Assembly (NCBI RefSeq): GCF_038502225.1
Contig: NC_091368.1
Coordinates: forward strand, 20,594,164-20,658,163
Direction of reading: 5' to 3'
DNA length: 64,000 nt
DNA from: Cherax quadricarinatus
Lineage: Eukaryota; Arthropoda; Malacostraca; Decapoda; Parastacidae
Shown here piece by piece: positions 51,861-61,385 of the stretch. Below the pieces are notes generated by a model, which saw only the letters and a program-made list of their open reading frames with translations, did not search any database and was not told the origin of the DNA. The translations under genes were made by a program, and so were the position numbers. Numbering within the stretch: the first letter of the stretch is position 1; each line of letters begins with the position of its first letter.

Positions 51861-52845
51861 TTCGTTTTGAGGGTAGACTATGATAGACTATATTCACACG
51901 TTTCGCCCGGTAGTGATGTATATGGGGAATTCTATGGTATTAGTACGTCTGGTTAGGCCCTGCATATGAGTTCAGTTATACAAGTTTATGTGGCTTTCTA
52001 AGTATAACCTAGAGAAGTCGGCTAGATAAACTTATCACCTTGGGGTCCTAATATGATGGAGAAAGATATGTAAATATGTTGGTAGTAGGTTGAGATCTCG
52101 GGTTACATTTTTCTGCAACATTCTCTGACGTGTGATTGTATAGGCTGACAACTAGTTAATCTGATTTATATAATAATGCAATGTTACATATAGTTTGAGT
52201 TTGGAGGTGTATTAAACACTTACGTTAAATGATTCCTTATGGTAATAGATCAGTTGATATCTATAAGGTTCTACTTTGGGTTGGCTTCTGCATTTCCTTA
52301 AAATTCTGTAACTTGCTTTCTGTGAACCTCTGTGGTTCACACCTCCCCTTATCCTGGAAGGGTGTGAGGGGAAGGAAGGGGGAGGGGGTAGGTGTAGGTG
52401 TTGGGGTCGGTGGCGGCCATCACTCTGTGACATGGGCTGTCACTGACACCTTCTGCCTTGCCTCAGAGAATTTCTCTTCCTATTTGTTGCTGTCTTGCAA
52501 CATTGCACAGCTTCTCAAGACGCACGAGAGTGAGAAGGATTTAAAGCTAAAGATTCCCATCCCCACATGGCTTGTTCTGCATATATACACACAAATACAC
52601 TCACTCACAAACAGCAGCTAACACAACAGGCCAGTTAATGATTAATGACATTATCATGTGAAAGAAATTATGTAATATGAATTTTAACCATCTTGTGTTA
52701 TTTACCACACATTGTGAAATAATCATTCCCTTATATAGTGAACATAGTCTTATAATTTTAAATGTAAATATAGGAAAAGAATCGGTACTGACCCAAATTT
52801 TGGTATCGTCTCATCCCAAAATGTGTGCGTGTCCGTACATATTAT
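51861..52845. other. Unassigned DNA with a G-rich patch
   Basis: No supported gene. A patch at about 52360-52420 has several runs of three or more G on the plus strand (GGGGAAGG, GGGGGAGGGGG, TTGGGG) and could form a quadruplex. A 130-codon plus-strand frame spans it without any recognisable domain. Confidence 0.5.
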
Positions 52846-52846
52846 A

Positions 52847-52929
<83 letters not shown>
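52846..52929. repeat. (TA)n microsatellite
   Basis: A TA run of about 80 bp abutting the inverted tRNA-like repeat. Confidence 0.96.
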
Positions 52930-52931
<2 letters not shown>

Positions 52932-52933
52932 TT

Positions 52934-53143
52934 TACCAAACTGCGAGAGGCCAGGACTCGACCCTACGAACATTGTACCGCCTCGAGAGACAACACAACA
53001 TACGCGTCACCTTTACCTCTGAGCCAGCGTATCATGTGTGATCTTTGAAGGATCGCTGGCTCAGAGGTAAAGGTGACGCGTATATTGTGTTGTCTCTTGA
53101 GGCAGTACAACATTCGTAGGGTCGAGTGTTGGCCTCCCAGTTT
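52934..53143. repeat. Inverted tRNA-like repeat pair
   Basis: A palindrome of about 210 bp centred near 53040. Each arm, read outward from the centre, gives GCTGGCTCAGAGGTAAAGGT (box A as TGGCTCAGAGG) and, about 55 bases on, GGGTCGAGTCCTGG in the left arm and GGGTCGAGTGTTGG in the right (box B-like). The promoters therefore point away from each other. It is a second tRNA-derived family arranged as an inverted dimer. Confidence 0.82.
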
Positions 53144-53322
53144 GATAAAGCCACTGGATGGCGAAACGTCTACAATAAAAATACCCAGATGTTGCACATG
53201 TGTCTTAATTTTCATCCTCTTCTCCTTACACCTTTCTTCTTTGTATTGGACTGATGAAGCCACTGTGTGGCGAAACATTTCCTCAGTAAAGATTCCCATA
53301 TGTCGCACAAGTATCTAATTCT
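53144..53322 (+). repeat. Two hammerhead-like arms in direct tandem, copy 6
   Basis: First arm: GATAAAGCCACTGGATGGCG with AAACGTCTACAATAAA (53147-53206), as in the right arm of copy 4. Second arm: CTGATGA (53251-53257), the GCCAC/GTGGC hairpin and GAAAC (53272-53276), as in copy 1. Both face the same way, unlike the inverted copies. Confidence 0.85.
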
Positions 53323-53575
53323 TCAGCAATAAAACCAGAGGTAAAAGAGATCTGTATATATATGTCTCAGTCTGGGACACACTAGAATACCACCTCTGAC
53401 TGTTGCATGGATATATAAATCTATTTTGCTTGTTGGTTTTGTACTTCAGTCCTCGTGGTTTTTCTTATCGTTATCTTTACCTTCGTCATGTGAAAAACCT
53501 TGATTCCCATCACTGTACTCACGTACTTCAACGTGTGGAAAAACAGACATCTTCCTCAGTGTCTGAGGAAGCAGC
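53323..53575. other. Unassigned DNA
   Basis: No gene or repeat recognised; it is the target region on the left of foldback copy 7. Confidence 0.5.
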
Positions 53576-53587
53576 GATTCTCAACTT

Positions 53588-54055
53588 GATAAATTAGACA
53601 CATGTGCAACTCTTGGGTATCTTTATTGAGGAAACGTTTCGCCACACAGTGGCTTCATCAGTCCATACATAGGAGAAACTTGAAGAACAGGAGGAGAATG
53701 AGGTAATCAGTCCCTCAACCTTGAGTCGATGTGTTCAGTCCATCAATCTTGAGTAGAATACGGCAGATGAGCGGAGGAGGAGCTTATAAACCGTATGGCA
53801 GGAGAGGTGTAGCCATACGGTTTATAAGCTGCTTCTCCGCTCATCTGCCGTATTCTACTCAAGATTGATGGACTGAACACATCGACTCAAGGTTGAGGGA
53901 CTGATTACCTCATTCTCCTCCTGTTCTTCAAGTTTCTCCTATGTATGGACTGATGAAGCCACTGTGTGGCGAAACGTTTCCTCAATAAAGATACCCAAGA
54001 GTTGCACATGTGTCTAATTTATCAACATGTCGGTTCTCTGAACCATTCATCTACA
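53588..54055 (+). repeat. Hammerhead-like foldback repeat, copy 7
   Basis: A 468-bp palindrome centred near 53815, flanked by a perfect 12-bp duplication GATTCTCAACTT (53576-53587 and 54056-54067). The right arm is longer and ends in GTCGGTTCTCTGAACC. The right-arm core is CTGATGA (53950-53956), a hairpin and GAAAC (53971-53975); the left arm has it on the minus strand. This is the longest and least diverged copy. Confidence 0.92.
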
Positions 54056-54067
54056 GATTCTCAACTT

Positions 54068-54785
54068 CTAGAACATGTGAAAAATCCTTGATTCTCATCA
54101 CTGTAATCGCCAGTTTCACCGCGTGGAAAGTCTTGATTCTTCTCATTACACTCACTTGCTTCAGCGTCAGTGAAGTTTGATAATCATCATGATCATCAGC
54201 TTCAGCGAGAGGAAAACCTTCATCACCATCACTGTTATCATCTCCATTAACGTCAGGAAAACAATGATTAAAAAACAGATGCCAGGTAATAGAAGATTAT
54301 TATTTATGAAGAAATATAAAGCCTCTGAATGTTTTTGGATATTTTTTTTAAAGAATTATAAGTAAAGATTATTTATTCATTAAAATTGCTCGTTTTTAAA
54401 GCATATTCCACAAGAAAAACATTAATATTAAGGATTAATAAATATGCTTTGGACTCTGCTAATAGAAACTCATCCAAACTTATTTTTGCTAATTCACATA
54501 GGCTAAATATATAATTTTGAAGCATTCTCTATTTATGTCACAGCTATAAAAAAACAGTATTCCAAAAATTCCTGTTATCTATATATTATGTAAGTCAACA
54601 TAATGCAGGTATAGATAAGTTGCTATAATCTATGTATTATTATGCTGTATATATGTACATACATAATGAGGCAGCTATGTTTCAGAAATATGTACTTCAT
54701 TTAAAATCACATATGTATATAGTGGATAATATTCGTCAAAAATAATAGTTTGTGATGCTTTGTATTGTAGATGTTGTTTGTCTAT
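54068..54785. other. Unassigned AT-rich DNA
   Basis: No supported gene. The phrases AAATCCTTGATTCTCATCACTG and GAAAACCTTCATCACCATC at 54085-54230 are loosely related and may be an old tandem repeat. The rest is AT-rich. Confidence 0.5.
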
Positions 54786-55217
54786 CACCACCTACCAGCA
54801 CTGTCACCACCTACCAGCACTGTCACCACCTACCAGCACTGTCACCACCTACCAGCACTGTCACCACCTACCAGCACTGTCACCACCTACCAGCACTGTC
54901 ACCACCTACCAGCACTGTCACCACCTACCAGCACTGTCACCACCTACCAGCACTGTCACCACCTACCAGCACTGTCACCACCTACCAGCACTGTCACCAC
55001 CTACCAGCACTGTCACCACCTATCAGCACTGTCACCACCTACCAGCACTGTCACCACCTACCAGCACTGTCACCACCTACCAGCACTGTCACCACCTACC
55101 AGCACTGTCACCACCTACCAGCACTGTCACCACCTATCAGCACTGTCACCACCTACCAGCACTGTCACCACCTACCAGCACTGTCACCACCTACCAGCAC
55201 TGTCACCACTTACCAGC
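54786..55217 (+). repeat. 19-bp minisatellite, left part
   Basis: Unit CACCACCTACCAGCACTGT, about 22-23 copies with rare variants (a TATCAG for TACCAG, one CACTTAC). Because 19 is not a multiple of 3, all three frames stay open, so long open frames here are not genes. Gypsy-A splits the array; the right part starts at 61386. Confidence 0.97.
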
Positions 55218-55642
55218 TATTACAACCCAGGATTCCAAATGGCCTGTTATCCCGGGTGTAATGGGAGCAAAATAAACACAGCAGAAAAAGTTTAGACTTA
55301 TTTTATCCTTCACCAATTTAGAACAGCAATATGTACACTATGTACAGTGATAAGTATAGTGCACTCCACGGTAAGCAAGGCAGAATAGAAGCCAAAAGAT
55401 AGCAGACCGTGCTTCAATCAGCTCTAGAATGGGAATGACAAGGGCAGACAGGAGAGCGGTACCCACATAACCCCTGCGATTGCCAAACCCATCTTCTTAT
55501 TGGCTAGAACCTGGTCACTAGTTGAACGACGGGGCCCCATCATCAACTCTTAGCAACCTGGTTCGCTGGTTGGGGGAGACAGCCTGTAAATGAAGGTGTG
55601 TACATGCGCCGAATAAAGGTTACGTACTCTTTGCATGCCACA
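55218..55642 (-). repeat. Gypsy-A 3' LTR (left)
   Basis: 425 bp from TATTACAACC to GCATGCCACA on the plus strand; near-identical to the right LTR with few substitutions. On the minus strand it starts TGTGGCATGC and ends GGTTGTAATA, so the 3' terminus is TA rather than the usual CA. Confidence 0.92.
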
Positions 55643-55656
55643 CCCCCACCCCGAGA
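55643..55656 (-). other. Gypsy-A polypurine tract
   Basis: CTCGGGGTGGGGG on the minus strand directly abuts the TG of the 3' LTR, as expected for the plus-strand primer. Confidence 0.8.
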
Positions 55657-55953
55657 AGGCTCAGGATTAGGCTGCCACCTCCCAGTGGTAACCGTGCCGC
55701 CATGGCACAAAATAATGGGACCGCCTTTCCTCTCCACCATCCAACTCTTAGATAGAGCTCAGCTTTTCTCGTGACCAAATGCCAAACCCTAAACTTAGAG
55801 TGAGACAGCAGTCAGATAGGCTAGCATAGGTCCAAGATACAGGCGGACGGTAGCCCGCATCCCCTCACTAAAAAAAAACCCCACACCAGGGGATAAAAAA
55901 AAAGAGCGTGAAAAGGGGTTACCACAAATGACATCCTAACCTAAATAAAAATA

Positions 55954-57165
55954 TTAGACTCTAGATAAAGAGTCTGCCAACATATTTTCTTTGCCGGCAA
56001 TATATTTAATGGAAATATTATCGGGTTGCAGCCTTAGCGTCCAGCGCATAAGCCTTGTGTTGTGGTTCTTCATGGCTTGGAGATATACTAGAGGATTGTG
56101 ATCATTGTAGACTGTGACCACCTGCGATGTCTGGCCCACATAAACATCGAAATGCTCCAAAGCCAGTACCAGCGCGAGGTAGAGTAAGCCCTCTGATGTG
56201 GCTGGAACTTGGCTGAAAAGTATGCTACAGGCTGCAACTCCTCATTCCCGATTTGTAATAGTACTGCCCCAACCCCAGACTCACAAGCATCAACCTGTAA
56301 TGAAAAAGGTTTGGAGAAGTCTGGAGACAAGAGAATGGGTGCAGTACACAATAATCTTTTTGCTTTATTAAAAGCAGTGTTACAGTCTGACGTCCAATTA
56401 AAGGGAACTTTGTGAATGGTAAGAGAGGTAAGAGGGGCTACAATATCTGAGAAATTCTTACAGAATCTTCTGTAAAATCCTATCATGCCTAGGAAACGTT
56501 CAAAAGATTTCCTATCATGAGGAACTGGATAATCTTTACTAGAAAGAACTTTAGCAAGTTTAGGAGCAACTTTACCACTACCTACTTCATGGCCTAGAAA
56601 AGTGACAGTGGCCTGGCCAAAGGAAGATTTAGATAAATTAACTGTTAAATGGGAACTCTTAAAGGTCTCAAAAAGAGCCTTAAGTCTAAGTAGGTGTTGA
56701 TCCCAAGTATCAGACACCACAACAATATCATCTAGGTACGCTGCCGTGCCTTCAAGTCCTTTAATAGCCTGATGGATAAGTTTCTGGAATGAAGAGGGGG
56801 AATTTTTCATTCCGAAGGGGGTAACTGTGTATTGATAATGACCTCCTGGAATTACGAAGGCAGAGATTTCCTTCGCCTTATCTGTCAAAGGTACCTGATA
56901 GTAGCCTTTAAGGAGCTCTAACTTGGATACAAAAGTAGCCTTACCCACAAAGTCAATTACGTCATCCAGACGAGGAAGTGGGTAAGCATCTGTAATTGTG
57001 ACCTCATTCACTTTACGGTAGTCTGTACACATACGAAACCCTCCATCAGCCTTCTTCACAAGGATGCACGGTGAAGCCCATGGACTAGATGACTCCTCCA
57101 CTAAACCATGCTTTAACAAAAATTCTACTTCCTGCTGAAGTAGCCTTTGCTTTTCAATATTAGCT
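55954..57165 (-). pseudogene. Gypsy-A RT and RNase H
   Basis: RT: LVEESSSPWASPCILVKKAD, FRMCTDYRKVNEVTITDAYP, FVSKLELLKGYYQVPLT, PFGMKNSPSSFQKL, AAYLDDIVVVSD (active site, 56727-56738) and FLGMIGFYRRFCKNFSDI. RNase H: LQVDACESGVGAVLLQ, VVTVYNDHNPLVYLQ and MLADSLSRV. In motif A the usual catalytic Asp (KLDLLKGY) is Glu, codon at 56916-56918. A frameshift near 56170 divides RNase H. A single stop near 57166 separates this frame from the integrase tail upstream. Confidence 0.9.
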
Positions 57166-57167
57166 CT

Positions 57168-57719
57168 CTAGGGGGAGAGTTTAATTGGTTTAGAGTTTCC
57201 CATATCTACATCATGATAACCTAACTTACATTTTTTCGGCACATCCGAAAAAATATTACGATATGACTGTAAAAGCTCCGTTAAATTTGTTGCTTGCGTT
57301 TCAGATAATCCCTCCATTAAAGGGCTAGGATCCTTGAGAAGGACAGAATTTGAAAGTTTAATATTAATTTCAGAGATAGAGTGCAAAGAGTCAGAGTCGT
57401 CCTCAGAGGTAGAGGACAAAGTCATTACTGGGACTTTATCTGGTGTATGGAAATACTTTAATTGATTAATGTGGTAAGTTTTATTTTTTGAGGTCTTATC
57501 AATGGGAGCTACCACATAATTTACATCAGATAATCTACTTACAATCTGCATAGGTCCAGTAAATCTAGCTTTCAAGGTGTGGCCAGGTATAGGTTCCAGC
57601 ACCAACACCTTGTCTCCTGGATGGAAGGAGCGGAATTGTGCACTTCTCTCATACCTCTGTTTCATCTTACTTTGAGCTGTCTTTAGGTTAGCCTTGGCTA
57701 ACTGACGTGCCACCTGCAA
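57168..57719 (-). pseudogene. Gypsy-A integrase GPY/F tail and linker to RT
   Basis: FHPGDKVLVLEPIPGHTLKA, RFTGPMQIVSRLSDVNYVVA (GPY/F-type fold) and TYHINQLKYFH, then an acidic Ser-rich linker and FSDVPKKCKLGYHDVDMG, the stretch that precedes RT in these elements. The stop that ends it is in the same frame as the RT that follows, so the two were one polyprotein. Confidence 0.88.
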
Positions 57720-57889
57720 CCTTGAAGACGGGTTGAAGAGTGTTGAGCTAACGACTTCTCAAAAACCATCCTTCTTTGAGCACCCGAAGAGGACCTCGTA
57801 CATTGTGCCCAAAGATCAGCTCAAACGGACTATACCCTGTAGACTCTTGCACCGTCTCTCGTACTGAGAACAGCAACAAAGGTAGTGAT

Positions 57890-59140
57890 TCATCCCAGTC
57901 TGATAAGAAAGTGCATGCAAAAAATTCTCATCATTGTTTTTATTAATGTCCGATGGAATTTTCCCAAGGCGCCTTGGGACTGAGGATGATAGGCAGTGGA
58001 TAAGTAGTGGATTATCCCTAACCTAATTAATACTTCCCTAAATGCTTTGGCAGTAAAGTTAGTACCTTGATCACTTTGAATAGTTTTAGGAATGCCAAAA
58101 CAAGAAATGAATTTTGTTAAAGCTTTGAGAATAGCTTTAGTATTAATACTGCGCATGGGAATTGCTTCAGGGTATCTGGTTACTTTATCCATAATCGTAA
58201 ATAAATACTGATTTCCAGACTTTGACCTAGGAAGTGGACCTACACAATCTATAATTAAATCTGCAAAAGGTTCTCCATCAGCAGGTATAGGTTGGAGAGG
58301 TGCAGGTTTAATGGAATGTCCAGGTTTCCCAACTTGCTGACATTCTCGGCAACACCTAATATGATTCTTCACATCTTTCTTTAATTTTGGCCAATAAAAT
58401 TCTTTTGTGATTCTATACAAGGTTTTTGTAATTGCTAAGTGACCTCCTAATGACGTATTATGAGCTATATTTAATATTTGAGGTCTATACTTTGTTGGAA
58501 CCACTAACCTGTCATACAATTGCCGGCCCTCTATCTCCTTACCAGTCTCAGTGCAGATCAAATAATCGTTTTTAACTTCATACTTGACCGGATGACCCAA
58601 AGAGGATTTACCCATGGCTGCCTGAAAAGCGAATTTTAAAGAAGGGTCCTTTCGTTGTTCCTCCCGGAAGGACAGTCCCTCGGGCATGGAAACAGAAACA
58701 TCTGGCAATCCTGCAACCTGGGAATAGGAAGGCTTGATCGGGGTCTGTTCACTTGATCTACGAGGCTCTGGCCAGTTTTCCTCGTAAAACAATGTGGCTA
58801 TTCCGAGATCGAAGTCGTCCAAGGATAGGTCAACATTCCCTCCAGACAACCCTTGGGATGTTGCCCGAGTTATGGCCAACACCGGAGAAGAATTAATCAT
58901 TATAGGTTCAGGACACGAACTAACAGCAGTAATGTTATTACCCAGTAATAACATGGCATGTTTCATGGGGAATCCTTTTGAGACACCTACAGTCAAGTAC
59001 CCAGTGTAATGTTTGCACTGTACATAAATTTTATGCAAAGGAACAGAATATATAGCTCCTCCAAATGCTTCCAATAAAACAGAGGAATTCAAAGAAGTAT
59101 TCTCTGAAAGGGGTAATATTCCTTCTCTACAAGTGAGCAA
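57890..59140 (-). pseudogene. Gypsy-A integrase with protease-side N-terminus
   Basis: The first 200 residues follow the protease (SVLLEAFGGAIYSVPLHKIY, AMLLLGNNI). Then comes the integrase finger (HNTSLGGHLAITKTLYRITK, CCRECQQ) and core: DLIIDCVGPLPRSKSG (Asp), IQSDQGTNFT (Asp) and STAYHPQSQGALGKFHRTL. The catalytic Glu of the usual GALERFH is Gly (codon 57962-57964). 417 codons are open, yet the enzyme should be dead. A frameshift at about 57890 precedes the C-terminal tail. Confidence 0.9.
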
Positions 59141-59345
59141 TATGCTCCAGTATCTCTAAAGGTTTTTACTTTAGTTGTTTCTGAGTTTTCCTGAAGGGAA
59201 ATTAGACTCTTGCAATAATAAGGGGCCATACCTTTTTCAACTTCTCTAGGGGACATGTTACTAGGGATATTAGAGATTTTCCCAATGGGTTGGGGTTTAT
59301 GCGGGCAGTTGGGATGGATGTGACCTATTTTGTTGCAGAGGAAGA
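59141..59345 (-). pseudogene. Gypsy-A zinc knuckle and protease start
   Basis: On the minus strand, in frames between gag and the integrase frame, CNKIGHIHPNC near 59300-59340 is the C-terminal part of a CCHC knuckle. ETTKVKTFRDTGAYCSLV near 59140-59190 carries the DTG active-site motif of an aspartic protease. Frameshifts at both ends separate these pieces from their neighbours. Confidence 0.75.
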
Positions 59346-60540
59346 GACGACAGGCTTGCCATTTACTCCCTGCTGACGTTGCAAATGGTGTCGTTCTGGC
59401 TGGTGTCTCTCTGGATACTGTTGTCGAGATGCACCATGAGTAGTTTGCCTCTCTGCAGGTGGACCATATGTTGAGAAGCGTGGCTCACCAGGTGGCTTAA
59501 TTGGCTGATGTAGACGTTCTCCCTCCGGCTGGCACTTCATTCTCCAAGGTTGACGATCTCTGCTCATGCCAGGCTGTTGAAAAGAGAGACGGGACTGCTC
59601 TCACAAGGAGCGGTTAGTTTCGAAGGTATCAGCCAACCTGGCTGCCTCCAATGCAGTGGTTAAGTCACGATCCTGCAGAAAGACTCGAACCTCTGGTCCC
59701 ACAGACTCCAGCAGGTTATCAATCAGAATAAGCTGCACCAGCTCCTCAAAGGTAGAGACACCACTTGCTTTATACCAGCTGGTAATAGCTTTGGTTTGCT
59801 GTCTCACAAAGTCCACTAGGGATTGACCAAGCTGTCGTCTGCCCAGCTTAAATTTTTTTTTTATTTTTGGCTGGGATACACGTATATGCTCCCAACACTT
59901 TGGTCTTCACTACTTGATAATCAGAAAATTCAGCGTCATTTAATACTGACGTAAATTCCTGTGCCTTACCCAATAATGCTGTATGAACCAACGATGCCCA
60001 ATGCTGTTCCGGCCACCTCAAGGCTCGAGCCTGATTTTCGAAGCTTTCGAAAAATTGCTCTTGTTCGGCCTCATTGAAGCAAGGAACAAGCTGTACTGCT
60101 TTTTGTAAACTAAAATCATTTACAGAATGCGAAAACTGCCTCCTTTCTCTTTCCCTATCATATTCTTCCCTTGCGAATGCTCTCTGTTCCCTAGTTTGCT
60201 CAAGATTGATTTTTGCCAGCTCAAGTGCCAACGACGCTGATTCACCCTGAGACAACCCAGCTGCACTATACTGACCGTTTTGCTCTGTAGGTGTATCATC
60301 CTCCTCGTGCGAAAACATAGGAGTTTTTGCCCAAGATCTCGTAGAGGGAGGAGTCTGATGTGCCATCTCTTCTTCTATAAGTTTGTCAACAATCAGTGAA
60401 TGCAGTTGCGCAGCTGTGAGAGTGCGTTTGTATTTAATGCCAATGGAACGAGCAATTTGCCAACAACGCTGGAGGGACAATTTAGGTAGGTTATGCAAAG
60501 TATATGCCGACACCAGACGTCTGACTCGTCTAGGTGGCAT
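59346..60540 (-). pseudogene. Gypsy-A gag
   Basis: Starts MPPRRVRRLVSAYTLHNLPK at 60540, continues with a charged helix (LEQTREQRAFAREEYDRERE) and a capsid-like part (FFESFENQARALRWPEQHWA, VVKTKVLGAYTCIP). It frameshifts in a T-rich homopolymer near 59850, then resumes with VRQQTKAITSWYKASGVSTF and LADTFETNRSL, followed by a Pro/Gln/Arg-rich tail towards the zinc knuckle. The same gag, more decayed, is at 1930-2915. Confidence 0.88.
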
Positions 60541-60936
60541 AAGTTATTCGCTATGCACAGTACGATTGCAGAATACCCCAACGTAACACGTTAATTTGCA
60601 GGACACGCTTAGCTATGCACAGTACGATTGCAGAATATGCATACAAGCAAAGCCGAATGCAAAATTCTCCACACCGAACAGGCTAGTAACAACTGACACG
60701 CAAAATTTGTAAAGCAATGCCAGACAGCTACACTGTTCTAGAAGATTGACCATAGCGAAGTGAGCACACCGAACAAGCTAGTAGCGAGCTGTTGAACGAT
60801 CACACAATAGCAAGGCTGACCATAACAAAACAACTGACACGCAAAATTTGTACAGCAATGCCAGACAGCAAGCTGCACAATGTTCCTGCTACGAGCTTCA
60901 CCCTAAGCTCAACCGTTTCTCTAAGTCCAGCTCCAG
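60541..60936 (-). other. Gypsy-A untranslated leader with direct repeats
   Basis: Non-coding. The phrase GCTATGCACAGTACGATTGC occurs at about 60550 and 60612, and ACTGACACGCAAAATTTGTA with GCAATGCCAGACAGC at about 60693 and 60834. Such leader repeats can arise by template switching; a packaging role is only a guess. Confidence 0.7.
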
Positions 60937-60954
60937 CTCCCGGACAGGCCCCCA
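60937..60954 (-). other. Gypsy-A primer-binding site
   Basis: TGGGGGCCTGTCCGGGAG on the minus strand directly follows the 5' LTR. It differs at two positions from the tRNA-Pro-type site TGGGGGCTCGTCCGGGA familiar from other LTR elements, so a proline tRNA primer is likely. Confidence 0.8.
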
Positions 60955-61380
60955 TATTACAACCAAGGATTCTAAATGGCTTGTTATACCGGGTGTAATG
61001 GGAGCAAAATAAATACAGCAGACAAAGTTTAGACTTATATTATCCTTCACCAATTTAGAACAGCAATATGTACACTATGTACAGTGATAAGTATAGTGCA
61101 CTCCACGGTAAGCAAGGCAGAAATAGAAGCCACAAGATAGCAGACCATGCTTCAACCAGCTCTAGAATGGGAATGACAAGGGCAGACAGGAGAGCGGTAC
61201 CCACATAACCTCTGCGATTGCCAAACCCATCTTCTTATTGGCTAGAACCTGATCACTAGTTGAACGACGGGGCCCCATCATCAACTCTTAGCAATCTGGT
61301 TCGCTGGTTGGGGGAGATAGCCTGTAAATGAGAGTGTGTACATGCGCCGTATGAAGGTTGTGTACTCTTTGCATGCCACA
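60955..61380 (-). repeat. Gypsy-A 5' LTR (right)
   Basis: 426 bp, partner of 55218-55642. It differs by a small number of substitutions and a one-base indel, so the insertion is relatively recent. Confidence 0.92.
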
Positions 61381-61385
61381 CCGGC

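Larger units (their letters stand above)
55218..61380 (-). mobile_element. Gypsy-A LTR retrotransposon with INT-RT order
   Basis: 6163 bp in minus orientation with 425/426-bp LTRs, inserted in the minisatellite with a 5-bp duplication CCAGC (55213-55217) / CCGGC (61381-61385). Minus-strand order: gag, zinc knuckle, protease, integrase, GPY/F tail, RT, RNase H. There is no envelope-like frame. Integrase lies before RT, as in Gmr1-type elements. Several frameshifts and two catalytic substitutions make this copy inactive. Confidence 0.92.

Noticed and set aside
54752..55295. Three overlapping open frames of 169-174 codons rich in Thr, His, Leu, Pro
   Set aside because: They are a 19-bp repeat read in all three frames; the same peptide appears in each frame. 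No gene.
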